Below, in pieces: positions 1 through 12,300 of a DNA stretch of 64,000 bases. The number at the start of each line of letters is the position of its first letter. Positions within the stretch are counted from its first letter, which is position 1. Source of the stretch: Dipylidium caninum (lineage: Eukaryota; Platyhelminthes; Cestoda; Cyclophyllidea; Dipylidiidae); contig QEYB01000461.1 of NCBI GenBank assembly GCA_017562135.1, positions 62,001 to 126,000 of the forward strand. The letters are read 5' to 3'. Made by a program: the position numbers and the translations under genes. The notes under the pieces are model-generated. The model did not search any database. It saw nothing but the letters and a program-made list of their open reading frames with translations, and had not been told where the DNA came from.

Positions 1-1512
1 TCCTACCTTACGTAAGGTGAACACAAACTTCAAAATCCTTCACTTTAAGGAATCTGATGAAGTATTAATGTTATTAGGCAACATAAGTTGCAATTCGTAT
101 CCTATTGCAAAGTAAAGAAACACTTAATTGTGTGCTCATTTCATGATGAGAATCTCGTCATATTCAGAGTACTGTGAGCTAATTGATTTGAATTGACGCG
201 ACAGCTTTGTGACCATAGATTTTGATGAACTCACTACCACGGACGGACGGTAAGTTAGGAATGCACCCTATGGAGAGCTTAGTACTCACTCACCATTTCA
301 TTTTACCGCAAGCTTCTTATTCCCCTATCGTCTCTCTGTAATGATTTCTATTAGATTTCAGCCTGAAAATATCTTATGTATATCGGAAGAGTAGACAGGG
401 CGGTGGATACTAGTGCATGAATCTCACATATCATATTCACAGTATTAAATTTCACCTTGGACATTCGTTACATGGGTTGGCCTCCCACATTGGCGCATTT
501 TGCAATGAAAGTGTTTATGTGATGCATACAGCAAAATACACAGCTCACGAACCGTTCTGTACCTGCCGTCAATTACTTTAACAATTGTTCTTCGCTAACT
601 ATAACTTAAGACCTCTCTTAAATTTCCATATAACCTAAGGTATGATTAGAATCTAAATGGAAATGCAACGTCTTTACCAATATTTGCAAGAAATAGAAAA
701 ACGTGAAGTCCATATGTATTATATAGCGAATAGTAGGAATATAATATCAGATTCACTTATTAAGCTGAAGTCAGACCTTCCCCTATCGTTTAAAGTGTCA
801 TTTCAGCTATGTGTTTTTTGCGTGTTTGCATTTTGCGTAGTTTGAGACCAAATCAGCATAATATTAGGGGTGAAAGGAGTTCTTCCACTGGCAAGAAAAG
901 TAATGACCAAAAGTAGCGACCTAATGCGCCGTTTTCGGGTGAAAGTAATTCCTTTATGTGACTCATCCAGTTTTCCAGGAGCCATCGGGCATGGAAATTT
1001 ACTCTTCTCGGGTGATTTCTCCTTAATAATACTTAGAACGAACTACTTAATCGTTCAACAGTCTGTTCTTCATAATGTCTCATACGCAGGACGAGCATTG
1101 GAACCAGAGATGTTTTTTTAGTGAAATGGATCATCCAATTATTTATTTATCAAACTTGATGGCTGTTAAAGTATCATACACAGCAAGAGTTTTTAAGAGT
1201 CTGGAAATACTATTACAATTCATTCTTACCTTAGGCGGTCTCGGTGGCCGAGTTGTTTGCGGATTATCTAGAAGATTGGGTAGACGTGTACACACAACGC
1301 AAGTAATTACTAAATACTTAGAATGTCACAAACCTCTGATAGGTTTAAAGCCGCTTCGACTCTCAATAGAACAAGGGGAAGAACGAACAGGTCTTGACAC
1401 CGTCTCCGAGTGAATCATTGGGGGGTTAACTTTTTCCACCGTTGAAATTACTGTATTTAATAAAAAAAAGAAATTGTATTTCATGAAGGTATTTTAAAAC
1501 ATGTTACCTATA
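1..1512. other. Non-coding stretch, nothing recognised
   Basis: Short open frames on both strands show neither protein-like composition nor splice-linked extensions. A tRNA-like A-box string occurs near 1245-1256 but has no matching B box. More 3' exons or the 3' UTR of the minus-strand gene ending near 1515 could lie here; I could not identify them. Confidence 0.4.
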
Positions 1513-4027
1513 GTTCAGACGGGCTCACGAGTTGAACTTTTTACTTTGCTGTTGGGACTCCAATCTTTGATCATTTTGTCCTTAAGATTCGGTCGTGCAG
1601 ATGATCCTCCATTTATAGTGGTAGAATTAACACTCCTATTCGCCATAGGCTTCCTTCGGTTCAATTGTGCAGAATTTGACATCACATCAACATTGGTAGT
1701 CGATTTTCCTCGCGATTCGATAGTGAATGAGGCAGAGAGGTTAGAAAACACAGGCCGTCTAAATCCTCCTCCTCCAACGCTGTTTTCAACTTTTCCTTTT
1801 GTAGCACTTAACTGTTGTTTTGCTGGCAGACAGACATCACGACGACTGGAGCTGCCGAAGCCAAAGGGGCAGTAACGCGGGTCAGAAGGGTCTAACTCGG
1901 AAGCGAAACCGTAACAGTACATTTTAGAAATTGTTTGTCGATTCGAACTCGTAGTACGAGGACGGCCATTAGTTTCAACAGGAGACAGAGTGCCCTTATT
2001 GTGGCGAGAAAGCTGCTCCTTTCGTTGCTGTTATGAAAAAAGGCAAAATAAATGGGGAAAGTGATAAATAATTTATTTCTTAAATCAAAATAAATTCAGT
2101 AAATCACAAATAAACGCGTTTTAATATAAAAAAGGGTTATTTTGCTTTAGCGCGTTACTTATCGGTAACGTCAAAAAGAGTCATTGTCTTCTACTGTTTA
2201 CATATCTTTCGTAGAATGTATGATTTTCATTAAGTTGTTTGTGGCCTCACACGACTTTCAACTTTACCAATATCAGTATTACCATAGAATACATCCCTGA
2301 AGTCGATTTACAATAAGAGAAAATACCATTCGTTGCTATTTTGTCAAGTTTTGTTTTTCGATTACGTTATGGATCCAGTGCCCTCGGTCATTCATTCGGT
2401 ATATTAGGACATGTAAAATTTTTATATTATTTCATTTACTTCCGTGCACAACTTTTTCTGTTTTTTTTTGAAAAATGCGGTGTAAATAATGAGAAAACAG
2501 ACTTATAGATGTCACCAGTACAAGAAAACCATGATAAAAAATTTTGAAAATGCCTTTTCATAGCTCAAAACACTGAATACGTTGAAGTTCAGAATGCTTT
2601 CATTAACATTTTTTGTATCACCTAATAAATAGCGATTAATTACAAAAGTGACTGATAAACTCACATCAAACTATAATTAACAGTAAAATTTGTTAGGAAG
2701 ATAAGCGATGAGACAAGAGAACATCGATGACCTATCTATTAACCTTTTCGAGGAGTTGTCGACGAGCAGTGGCCTTGGCATGACGCTCTTCCTCTCGAGT
2801 ACGTAGCTCTAGACTACGTGCTGCTCGTATACTGTTCGCTCGTTGGCGAGCGGCCTCAAGAGCCGCTTCGGATGCCTCCAATTTGGCACGGTAGACCCGT
2901 CTACGCTCTACTTCGATTGCCTCTGCTCGTGCTCGTCTTTCGGCCACAGTGTGGGCTACTAATTGAATATTCACGCCTACTCCAACCAAACCTGCTTCTG
3001 TGGAGTGAGTTTTCCAGCAACCACTGGTAGAAAAACTCTTTGACATTGAGGTGCTCATACGTTGTGAGGCTAGAAAAAGAACTTCTAAACAACATGGACA
3101 CAGAGGGCGGTTTGAAAAGTAAAGCAAAGGAAATCACTTATTTCTTCAGCTTGAAAAACGACATCAGGAACAGGAGGTGGAGGAGAGTTGTTACGACGGC
3201 GAAGAGCAGATAGGGAACGCCGCTTCACCTGAGCCGGTGTAGAGGCGATAGGAAATACCCGTGAATTGATGGTTGAGGGGCCAGGGTGTTCTGCGCTCGA
3301 AACATCAGACTTTCCCGACGAGGCGGTCGATAGAGCTGCGTCGTCATTGCTATGCTCTCTGTTCGGGATAGTATACAATATTATTCCTAGTTTAAATTGA
3401 AATCCCTGCGTATATCTAATATAACTGTTGGTAGGTTAATATTGAAAAAAGTGGTCGAATAATGGCTCTGCCAGTCTAATTAGAGTTTGTAGTTGTTCAA
3501 CTATAGAATGCGAAGTTTAGCAAAAAATAGGTTAAATTAATAACATGTAAATTCAACTAGTTGAAAAACTCGGAAATTTGGAGGACTGCCTAGAACAAAG
3601 ACCGACGCAAATATGAGATGATGAGAGCTTTTACATTTAAGCAATATTAGAAATCTCAGGAAATATTGCTATCATAGACATTAACTATACGGTGGTAGTT
3701 AAATGGATTTAAGTTGAATATACATCTTTGTAAATTACAAGATCATTAGACTGGATGATTAGCAGTTATTCTAAAATTTACAAAGATTCATACAACTTAT
3801 CTATCTATACTCAGGTATTATAACGCTTTAGTGTATATATTTATGCAATCGCCGAAGTGTGAGGAAAATAGTCTGCGTTAAAATGAGCAGATAGGAGAGG
3901 AGGAATGATATTACCGTTGTTTGCCATTAGGAGGATCCTTATGCTCGAAAGTCTTGTCGGCGCAATGCGAATGGAAGCCGGAATCATCATGTCCATCTAT
4001 GTCAACGTCCCCATCGTTGTTTATCAT
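1513..4027 (-). CDS. Unrecognised coiled-coil, low-complexity protein (4 exons; 3' end uncertain)
   Basis: Four minus-strand exons join in phase: 4027-3915, 3358 to about 3140, 2958-2744 and 2027 to about 1515. The start ATG at 4027-4025 opens an Asp/Gly/His-rich N-terminus (MINNDGDVDIDGHDD). Exon 2 encodes a Ser/Pro-rich stretch with a basic patch and a proline run (RRRNNSPPPPVPDV). Exon 3 encodes about 70 residues of Arg/Ala/Glu-rich helix (for example AERRARAEAIEVERRR), a likely coiled coil. Exon 4 begins QRKEQLSRHNK and runs into Ser/Asn-rich sequence with a GFGSSSRR motif. The exon 2-3 donor is weak and the exon 3 acceptor has two options. Exon 4 reaches a stop at 1515, but a donor near 1531 would let the gene continue. 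The charged helix resembles microtubule-associated MAP7/ensconsin proteins in composition only, so I do not assign a family. Confidence 0.5.
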
Positions 4028-6518
4028 TGCTTACGAGAGCTTCTCAGAGGTTCTCACGGATGTACAGGAATCAATATTTTTGTTTGAATTACTACCGACT
4101 CCTTGGCACGGCGGGAACGAAAATCAGAGATTCCACAAGGATTGATAAAATAATTTACTGAATCTTGAAGTATTACATCTCTGTTTAGTTTTTATAAACA
4201 TTTCCGGTAGGTGGATTTTGAAGTAGTCTACTTACAATCCGAAACAATATCTGATTCTCTTATAGGCACTCATGAATAAACCACAACCCAGGATTAGCTG
4301 CAAAGCAATAAATTTTTGCACTTGAGCCAAATTTAGGAGAATTTTAGATAGGGGAAAAAAAAGCCGTGGTTTTATGTACTTACTATGATTCTCGACGAGC
4401 CAATCAAAATGCGCTTTTCAGGCCAGGCACAATCAATTACACAAACGTGAAGCTTTGTTGGCTTGAAATAGACAGAAGACGTGAACGGCCAAAACTTTTG
4501 AACAAATTACTTAGGCTGTGTAGGCTGTTACGATTACCAGCACGAATATCGACAATCGTGTAAATTTACCGTGATAATTACGCGATTAGACCTGTCCCAG
4601 GTCTCAATGTAATTAACACCAATAAAAAGTATGGTTCAGACATTTAAGTAATAATCAGAAATATTCTGCAATCTGTTATGAATCGAAGGATTTGGGAAAT
4701 TCTACATGCTCTTAAGAACTCATTACCTTTGGCTCCACATCATCCGACTTTTAATATTGTGAAAGATGAACAAAAGGAAATCATCAAAGTTATCGAAATT
4801 AAATAACTATGTGGATAAAATGATAATCAAGGTTTAATTTCTGTTCTAAGGCATATGTAAACGATTAAATGCTACACGAAAATTAGGCTTTATCTATGCG
4901 GGGGTTTATCAGTATTCCGAATATTAACTATCAAAACTTTATGGGTTTACTTTTGATTAAACAGAAGGGTCGAGATTATATGTATCAGCTTTATTAAGGC
5001 TGCGCAATACTGTTTACTAGAAACGGAGAACAAAGGTTCAGAAAATGCATGGATGCTGCGCAGCCATTTAACAAAATTTGATTTCAAACACTAAAAAATA
5101 TAATATGGAAATAAATACTTTATTTTTACAATTGTTCATCTACTATTTTTGTAAACTCTCCATTTATTTCCTTCGTTTAATGAAACACGTTACCTGAAGT
5201 TTCACTAATCATTCCTTTGCTTGCTTTATAAATGTAATACCGTGTTAAAAACAAAATACCTTGATAATCGAAATCTCAACCTCGGTTTAACATAGCAATC
5301 GGAGAATAACTCAAAATTACAAAACAAATTTGATGGTAACATGGTAAACTACCATGTTGGGGAAATAAGTGTTACATACTAGCTATATGATTCGTGTGTT
5401 GACTGCTTTCAGTCACGCTTCTGTAAATGTTATGAATCATGCCTAATTCTCAAGTAACTTGAAGTGAGAATTCATTAACTACAAGGGCTTGCAAATTGGT
5501 GAGCCCATATTTAAAAGCAGCGGCTATATATAAACGAGACATCCAGGAAATGACCTAAGATACGTACAGGAAAGTGGATAAAACCGCGTTTTATTTATTG
5601 CTGACAAGTGAGAGGTACCCGTACACTGAGGAAGTCCAGATATCGCGAAGTAATGCGGAGTTCTAATAGGTTGCGAAATACGACCTACTCCATACCCAAT
5701 TTACACAAACAACGAGGCGGAAATTAGGCTACCTTAATAATCATAGTAGGAGAAAAAAGAAAGGTATGCCATTTAATTAAAAAATAGACAATTTTTGTTA
5801 TTGCATGGTTTTGAGAACTGCACATCAATTAGGAGAATAACTTTTTAGTGTGCAAATGAAGAAGATAACCATAATTGCCTAATAATATGTAACTTTATAT
5901 GTACCAAGAATCATTCCTTGAATTTAAGATTAGTGTGGTTATTTCATTTATATGTACAGAACACTATTTCTTAAATTTACCCACACTTCTTTGCAGACAC
6001 CTTCATTCGCACATATCTTTAGAACCCCGGCTTCGACTTAGCTGGACCATTTGCAGCTGCTGAGAAGGGCCTTCCGAACTGTACCCCCTAATGAACCATA
6101 ACTAGCGGGAATTAGGAACCCGTATTTAGTTCATCACTGACTAAAGCTTAACATATATTCGAAGATCCAGCTACTCCTAATTGCGTAAGTTGATGTTATT
6201 CATTAAACTACTTTGGACCATGAATATCTTTTTTTCTCATGTGCGCATTTGACGACCACGCTCTTGAGGTGTTAAGCACTTTTACTCGTCTTACAATTAC
6301 ATTTAGTATCTTTTTTGCCACTCGGAATCATTATAGCGACACAAGTTTCATGTGTTGGGAGAGTTATAGGAAGGCAACAATGGGACGAGAAATTCGTTTC
6401 CTCACACCACAAATATGCTTTGTATCAACGACGTTTACATCACTTCAAAGCGATGCACGAAAGGCGTCGTTTTTGACATCACATTCTTTTATAGTTGGTA
6501 CCTGAGAGGTTATAACAC
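4028..6518. other. AT-rich spacer, nothing recognised
   Basis: No open frame here looks coding or joins to a neighbour by splice phase. It would include the promoter and 5' UTR of the minus-strand coiled-coil gene that starts at 4027. Confidence 0.45.
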
Positions 6519-6615
6519 TTTTGTCAGAAATATAGGACGATGACGAGACTTCAAACACAGTTAACAACATTTTTGTCAGAAATATAGGACGATGACGAGA
6601 CTTCAAACACAGTTA
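6519..6615. repeat. Two-copy direct tandem duplication, 45 identical bases
   Basis: Positions 6519-6563 and 6571-6615 carry the same 45 bases (beginning ttttgtcagaaatatagg), offset by 52. The 7-base linker differs from the bases after the second copy. Perfect identity suggests a recent duplication. No coding role is visible. Confidence 0.9.
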
Positions 6616-7285
6616 GGCGGTTAAATTCCAATTACGACACTCCCTCGCATCCCCTTTGCGATTTAAACAGTAGGACATGCTGGCGCAAGAGGCGAAAACA
6701 GTCATAATATCTTTGTAAAAGATTATACAGTCTGAATTGGCGTCTTTTAAAAATATTTTCCTCGATACCTTCACTCCGTGAAGTTAATCGGAGTTTGTCT
6801 GAGCAACAACGCCGCGATCTATTAGAATTATGTTGTGTGATTTTGGCACCGTCCTTGTTAATTTTAGTAAACACGGTTTGCAATTCTAAGGCCACATCCT
6901 TAAGGTCAGATTAATTCTTCTGTCCCAGCTCTGCATAACATTCAATGGCTTTTCATATAGTGTGTTGTCTCCTTCCTACTGTTGATGTTCACTCAAATAG
7001 TTAAAACATTTAACATCTTTTTCCCACTTCCGATTGCATTACTGACTACCCTGACGAAGTCCATAATGATGATGGGCCCAGGTCGTTATGTCGTTAAGAC
7101 CTATCACAGTGGAGCAAAATTCCGTCATAAATGTAATTTTCCTTTACCGACACAGTCTCCATCACTTTTGGCAAGTAACACTATTTCACTGACTGTCACT
7201 TAGGACAACACCACCTCTATGCCTTTTTTCCTTTACCAGTTCACTGTGTAGAAGATAAACGAGCACTGAAAGGAGCGGAGACGGT
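6616..7285. other. Spacer with an unassigned minus-strand open frame
   Basis: A minus-strand open frame (6895-6632) encodes a basic, helix-prone peptide rich in Arg, Leu and Gln, and an acceptor-like sequence lies just inside its 5' end. I recognise no family and found no exon joining to it, so it is not called as a gene. Confidence 0.3.
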
Positions 7286-7301
7286 GGGGGGGGGGGGGGG
7301 G
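7286..7301 (+). repeat. Homopolymer tract of 16 G
   Basis: An uninterrupted run of 16 guanines lies in otherwise AT-rich spacer. On the plus strand it could fold into a G-quadruplex. Its exact length is likely to vary between individuals and to be prone to sequencing error. Confidence 0.95.
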
Positions 7302-7754
7302 AAGAGGCCTAAGAGGCTGGTAATATTTTATATATTACGAATTGATGAACCAGTAGTGTTTATAACATCTGTAGTAAAGCCTGAGCATCACTGTTATCTG
7401 GTGTGGACAAGCTACCCTTGATATTCTCTCATTTAAATCAACCCTGAAAGGCAATGTCGTGTGGTTTCGACAATAGTCGTCTCATTTAACTGCTGGCAGG
7501 TAACTCGATTTAATTCACTTCCGCTTCACTGCGAAACAGGAGAAGAATAAATGTCTTGAAATTTGTTGCAATCATTTAAGGAAATCTTTTAAGCTGTATT
7601 CAATGGCAGAAAGACGAGGCGAATTTACACTAACTTGGAAACTTTGAAACGGTTGTTTTTGTCTATCTTGTGTTCCACTTCGACTGAGGGAGACACAATG
7701 TAACTTGCGGTCGATGTTTTTGTTTACAAATTATAAACGTCTTCTCCGTAAAAT

Positions 7755-8090
7755 TTGCTCGTGTTTTTGCCCTCTTTTTACTTTGTTCTTCATTGCAACC
7801 ACATGGAAAGGAAATGTGATTCCAATTTACTACTCTTGGACGAGTTCTACTTGAATCATGGCCCAGCTCAACAGACTTCGATAAACATTAATGAGGCAAT
7901 CGGAAATGAATTTGCTAAAGAAAGAAATGCTGGAACTTGGTTCCAAAAAGTCCGTTTTGCCAATTTGAGCACCGCTAAGGAGTCTCGAGGAGGACAATCG
8001 TCTTATGTGAAAGACGAGGAGAAATTAAGGACGACAACTGCGGTATCGGATTCACATAAGAAACAATTCGTAAATTTTGCTATAAACTAG
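7755..8090 (+). pseudogene. Mariner transposase relic, N-terminal HTH part only (copy A)
   Basis: A continuous 111-codon frame carries the first DNA-binding region of a mariner transposase. From about residue 28 it reads LLDEFYLNHGPAQQTSININ and then WFQKVRFANLS, matching the family pattern of a hydrophobic helix, an N-I-N motif, W-F-x-K-[FV]-[RK] and a degraded linker (ESRGGQSS for the usual PRSGRPS). It stops at residue 111, before any catalytic aspartate, so it cannot be an active transposase. The assignment comes from recognising family motifs. The open frame may be chance survival, or the DNA-binding part may have been retained. Confidence 0.6.
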
Positions 8091-9250
8091 GAAATTGTAC
8101 AACATCCTCCGTATTCCGATTGAATTAAATAAATAATTCGAAAAATTGTGCCTTCTTCGTGCTTTATCCACACTCGACACCCTTTTCATAGTTTCCGGCC
8201 TAATAGATGATGAAAGGGGTGTGGCGACTTAGCATTGCGTTGGTATGGTGTAGAAAAGAGAGAATACATAATTTTACTTGGTACATGCACAGGTTCCTAC
8301 CATAACCACTTGCCTCTGTAGCTACGATTTCATTCAACTCTGTGCCATTCATAGTCAACTTGTATGGGTGTCAACGGGGCTTCCGACTATCTCCTTTGTA
8401 GATGCACTCGCTATAATTTTTCCCCCGAAGACCCGCAAACCACCTCGTCCTCGGTGTCATGAAGTTGTATGTGCAACATTGAATTTCGTGTCTTCGGTGA
8501 TTCCCATCACTAGCAAGCTCAGTGAGATTCTTAATATTCTCCTAGTGGTAAAATGGCCAATTGTACTTAGTTTCTACCTTGTCACCTCAAAATGATCCTA
8601 AAATTGATAGCTTGAATTAAAAAAAGAACGTGTTTTGAGGAGGAGGAGCCGGGGAGGAGGAATTGACACAGACCGTGTTAAATTGATAAATTACTATTCA
8701 TACATGCACAACAGCAAATATTTTTCCTTCGGGAATGACTTCCGTGCCCAATTTCATGTGAAGAACGAAAAATTTTAACGCAGGCAAATAAAAATATGCT
8801 AGGCGTTATTTTGATTATTTGTATCCGACACTAGCCATCACAAGACCTGCTGGGAAGAATTTAAATGTAGCAGTGATCATCGCCACTATATTGCATTTTT
8901 GACTATAACCAGCTTTTACTTAGGAAACATCGTATTCTGCAACATTTTCCTGATCAATATGTTCTCCATTTTGGTGAAGCGATATTATCACGCAATTTAT
9001 TCCATTTGGAGTGGTTCTGACTCTGTCACGAAAACGATAGCCTGTAGGAGACAGCAAGCAGGCGCAATGGTTGCGTTATTGCGTTCACCTTCGCCCTCGC
9101 CTCGATATCTGCGCGACTGCACGTCTTACACTCGCTATTGTGTAACCTGGCACATAAAAGTGCCACAGCTGACCAATATTTACACTGATTACTCGACGGG
9201 GCGCAGTGCATACCACAGAAGTGTCAAGTTAAATTCCTCACAGGCGTGAA
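8091..9250. other. Spacer, nothing recognised
   Basis: Open frames at 8278-8595 and 8899-9249 on the plus strand show no recognisable domain and no splice linkage. I see no convincing repeat or RNA gene. Confidence 0.35.
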
Positions 9251-9278
9251 ATAAACCATTTTACATCGAAACTCGTAA

Positions 9279-9330
9279 CCAATCGATTTACTGCCCCTGG
9301 CACTTTTTGATTGGTTGTGAGACGACCAAT
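9279..9330. promoter_or_regulatory. Cluster of three CCAAT boxes upstream of the RING-RRM gene
   Basis: CCAAT occurs at 9279-9283 and 9326-9330, and its complement ATTGG at 9310-9314. All lie 66-117 bases before the proposed start codon at 9396. Clustered CCAAT boxes at this distance are typical NF-Y sites of animal housekeeping promoters. A single ATTGG also precedes the CSTF1 start. Function is inferred from position and motif only. Confidence 0.4.
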
Positions 9331-9395
9331 AGAAGAACGAATGCGTCGGTTTAGGCGAGGCGCGATGTTTACCTCGGAAAAATTTGCGCGTGAGG

Positions 9396-12300
9396 ATGGA
9401 TTCGGTCCCCGATTATCTCCTTTGCGGTATCTGCACAAAATTGTAAGTTGTACGTGAAACTATGTGTTTGTTTTCTATACCCTTTTATTTAATGGCAGCG
9501 CGTAAAGCTCATGGTTGTGAATTCTACTCCTCTACTCTGTATTCATGAAAGCAGTAGACGATATTTGTTCGTGAGATTGCTTACATAAATATTATCCCCC
9601 ATCATTAACACGGTCTAGGATAGGTGGTGGGTTAGCTCGATATAAGGTTTACGTCCTCGTAGACAGTGGGTCTCGTGACACATACCCAGAACAACCACTT
9701 ATCCTCCGAGCTTACATCTAAGCTCCTCGGGGAATTGTTTCACGACATGCAAAGATTACTTCACGACCTCTGATATTGATGACAGAGGTGATAAACACCT
9801 GAGATCCAAATCTTTTAGAGCACACTCGTTAGATTACTGTAACTTGAAATCAGGGCAGATTGTTGACACGTACTGATGTAATGCTTGTAAATACACAACA
9901 TCCTGTAAAATTGATATAAATTTTTCCCTTTATATTCTTCCTTCGTGGAAGGCTTACCGATCCTTTTAAATTGCCGTGTGGCCATACCTTCTGTCTTCGG
10001 CCCTGTCTCTTGCCTGACGCCGAGGCGGTGACGGCTCGATGTGTCCACTGTCATGTTGACTTTAACGTGGATAAATTGCGTCCCGACTACCATGTCGTGG
10101 CCGAAATCTGCCTTCTTCCCTCCAGGGGGAACCTCAAAGAGAGGATCACTCAACGTGAGGTCCCAAAGGTTGAGGAAATACCGATAGATGAAGAGAAGAC
10201 TGGTGATAAATCGGGTTCCTCACCCCTTTGCAGAAATCATAACAAACTGAATATTGTTGAGAAGGATTATTTTGCCGATGTGAGCGTTTGAGATTTAAGG
10301 AGAGAGATTCAGTTTATTTTATGAAACGGCGTTACATATTGCTTTTATTTTGTCCAACGTAGTAAAATCTCCATTTTATGTCACTCCCAAAAGTATTTAT
10401 TTAGTGCATAAGTATTTTTTGATTAGGTATTTTCCTTGGAGTACTGTTGAGGTGTTTCTGTTTACATTTATTCCACTGTACTTACCGTTTATTTGGCCGA
10501 ACTATCTCCCTATCCTACTTAATGGAGTTGAGCTAAGGTTGGACCACCATCTTTCACAGAAGCTTTACCTCACAGATTTGTTCGAGTAAACTGAAATCTG
10601 GCGGAAAGAAGCACAAACCGGATTTGTTTTATTCTTATGAAAAACCTTAACCTCTATTAGGCTTAGCGTAGGAAGCTTCAGTTCTATTCACAAATTGATC
10701 TAAAGCGCCTATATCTGCTAATATTGTTCAATTGAATGTCTAAATGCGGATATACCTTTTCACAATTTTCCTCTTTATGTTTTATGACACGAAGTGTGCC
10801 CTGAAGGTCCGTATCAAATTGAAATCTATTTCTCGCCAAAAACAAGATTTGAATTCACTTCGGACGGAAATGAGGAATGCGAATTCCCAGACCCTGGAGA
10901 CGGTGAAAACGATGAAGGAAGGCATTTCCGCTAATATAGAGAACGTATTGTCCGAACTGTTTGTAGCTGCCAATACCGCACTTGCTAAAGCCGAGAAACA
11001 AAGTGCATGATCTTGATTCATTCAGTTCGGAGAGGCTTGAAACTCTTGCTGTTAAAATCACAAAGCTTCTCTCCCTGGTCGATTCTATAGCGGATATTTC
11101 GGAGTCAGTGGGAAGTATGGTAAGTGCCGGTGTCCAGTGGACTGTATGTAACCTCTTTGTTAGGACATTCCTTGGTCTTTTCTGTCCTTACATCTTGCAG
11201 AATCTGAAGGGTGCGATAGCGTCGCATAAGTTTTTACAAAATTTTCTTGATCAGACAACGTCGATTAAGGCAAGTTTGGAAGAAAATCCCTCACCTTTGA
11301 CACGAATATTTTTATCGGGCGCATGGCAGACGGTGAGTTGAGAAATGCCCTAACCCCTATGTATATGTGTGTGTTTGCACCCGTACTGTACGTCAAGGGG
11401 CTTTCAATATAGGGGGACGAGTATCCGCTAGAAAAACTAATGTTTTATTTAATTGTCTTTGAACGGCTTCGCTGACATCATATTTCCTGAACGTTAATCC
11501 GGCACAGTTTGATGCCTCACTAATCAGTTAGACGGGACAAAGTGGTCGCTTTCATCTTTATCGGTACTACACCTTAGGATTTACTGTAGATCTCGGGATT
11601 TTGTATGGAAGAGAATTGCCACAAATCTTGAGTAGCTGTAAATTTTCGGCTGTGCTTTAATTTTTTTAGGGGTTCAAGAAACCATGATTTCAGCTGACCT
11701 GCCGGTAATCTGTTTTGTTGAGAAATGAGATTCAGTTCACGTTAGCATTGTTTGTGTTTGCGAGTAATCGAGGCGATGACCCAACACCGTGACAACAACG
11801 AAGTTGGTAAATCATCAACTCTCTACCTTTCAGATCGAGAACTGTCTTAATGAATTCAACATTCTCACTGTTGAAGATATAGCTCTCTCACCCCACACGC
11901 TTCAAGGTGATATTGAAAGCCACCAGTAAGTGCTCTTTCTCAGATAAGTATGAAAATGGGATGTCTTTGGAACAAGCGTGAAACTGATTAACTGTCTCTT
12001 CTCAATCTTTGATGGTGTGTTTACTGAAGAGAGAAGAAAAGTGACACCGATGACACAAGCGCCCCCGCGGGGGACACCATGGTATCCAAAGTAAAGTTGT
12101 TCGTAGGTGGATTAAAACCAACTTACACAAATAAGCATCTACGACGGCACTTCAGTCTCTTCGGCACTGTGACTGACTGCTACATCGCACGGGATTTCCG
12201 GACGCATGAGTCGCTGGGTTGGGGTTCCGTGACCTTTGCGGAGGCCTCACAAGCCACTCGGGCGTTGTTTGATAGTCCACACTTTATCGATCAAATTCCT

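Noticed and set aside
1239..1256. tRNA-like A-box string (ggtggccgagttg)
   Set aside because: It resembles the D-arm of a Leu/Ser tRNA, but no B box (GGTTCGANTCC) or acceptor-stem pairing follows within tRNA length.
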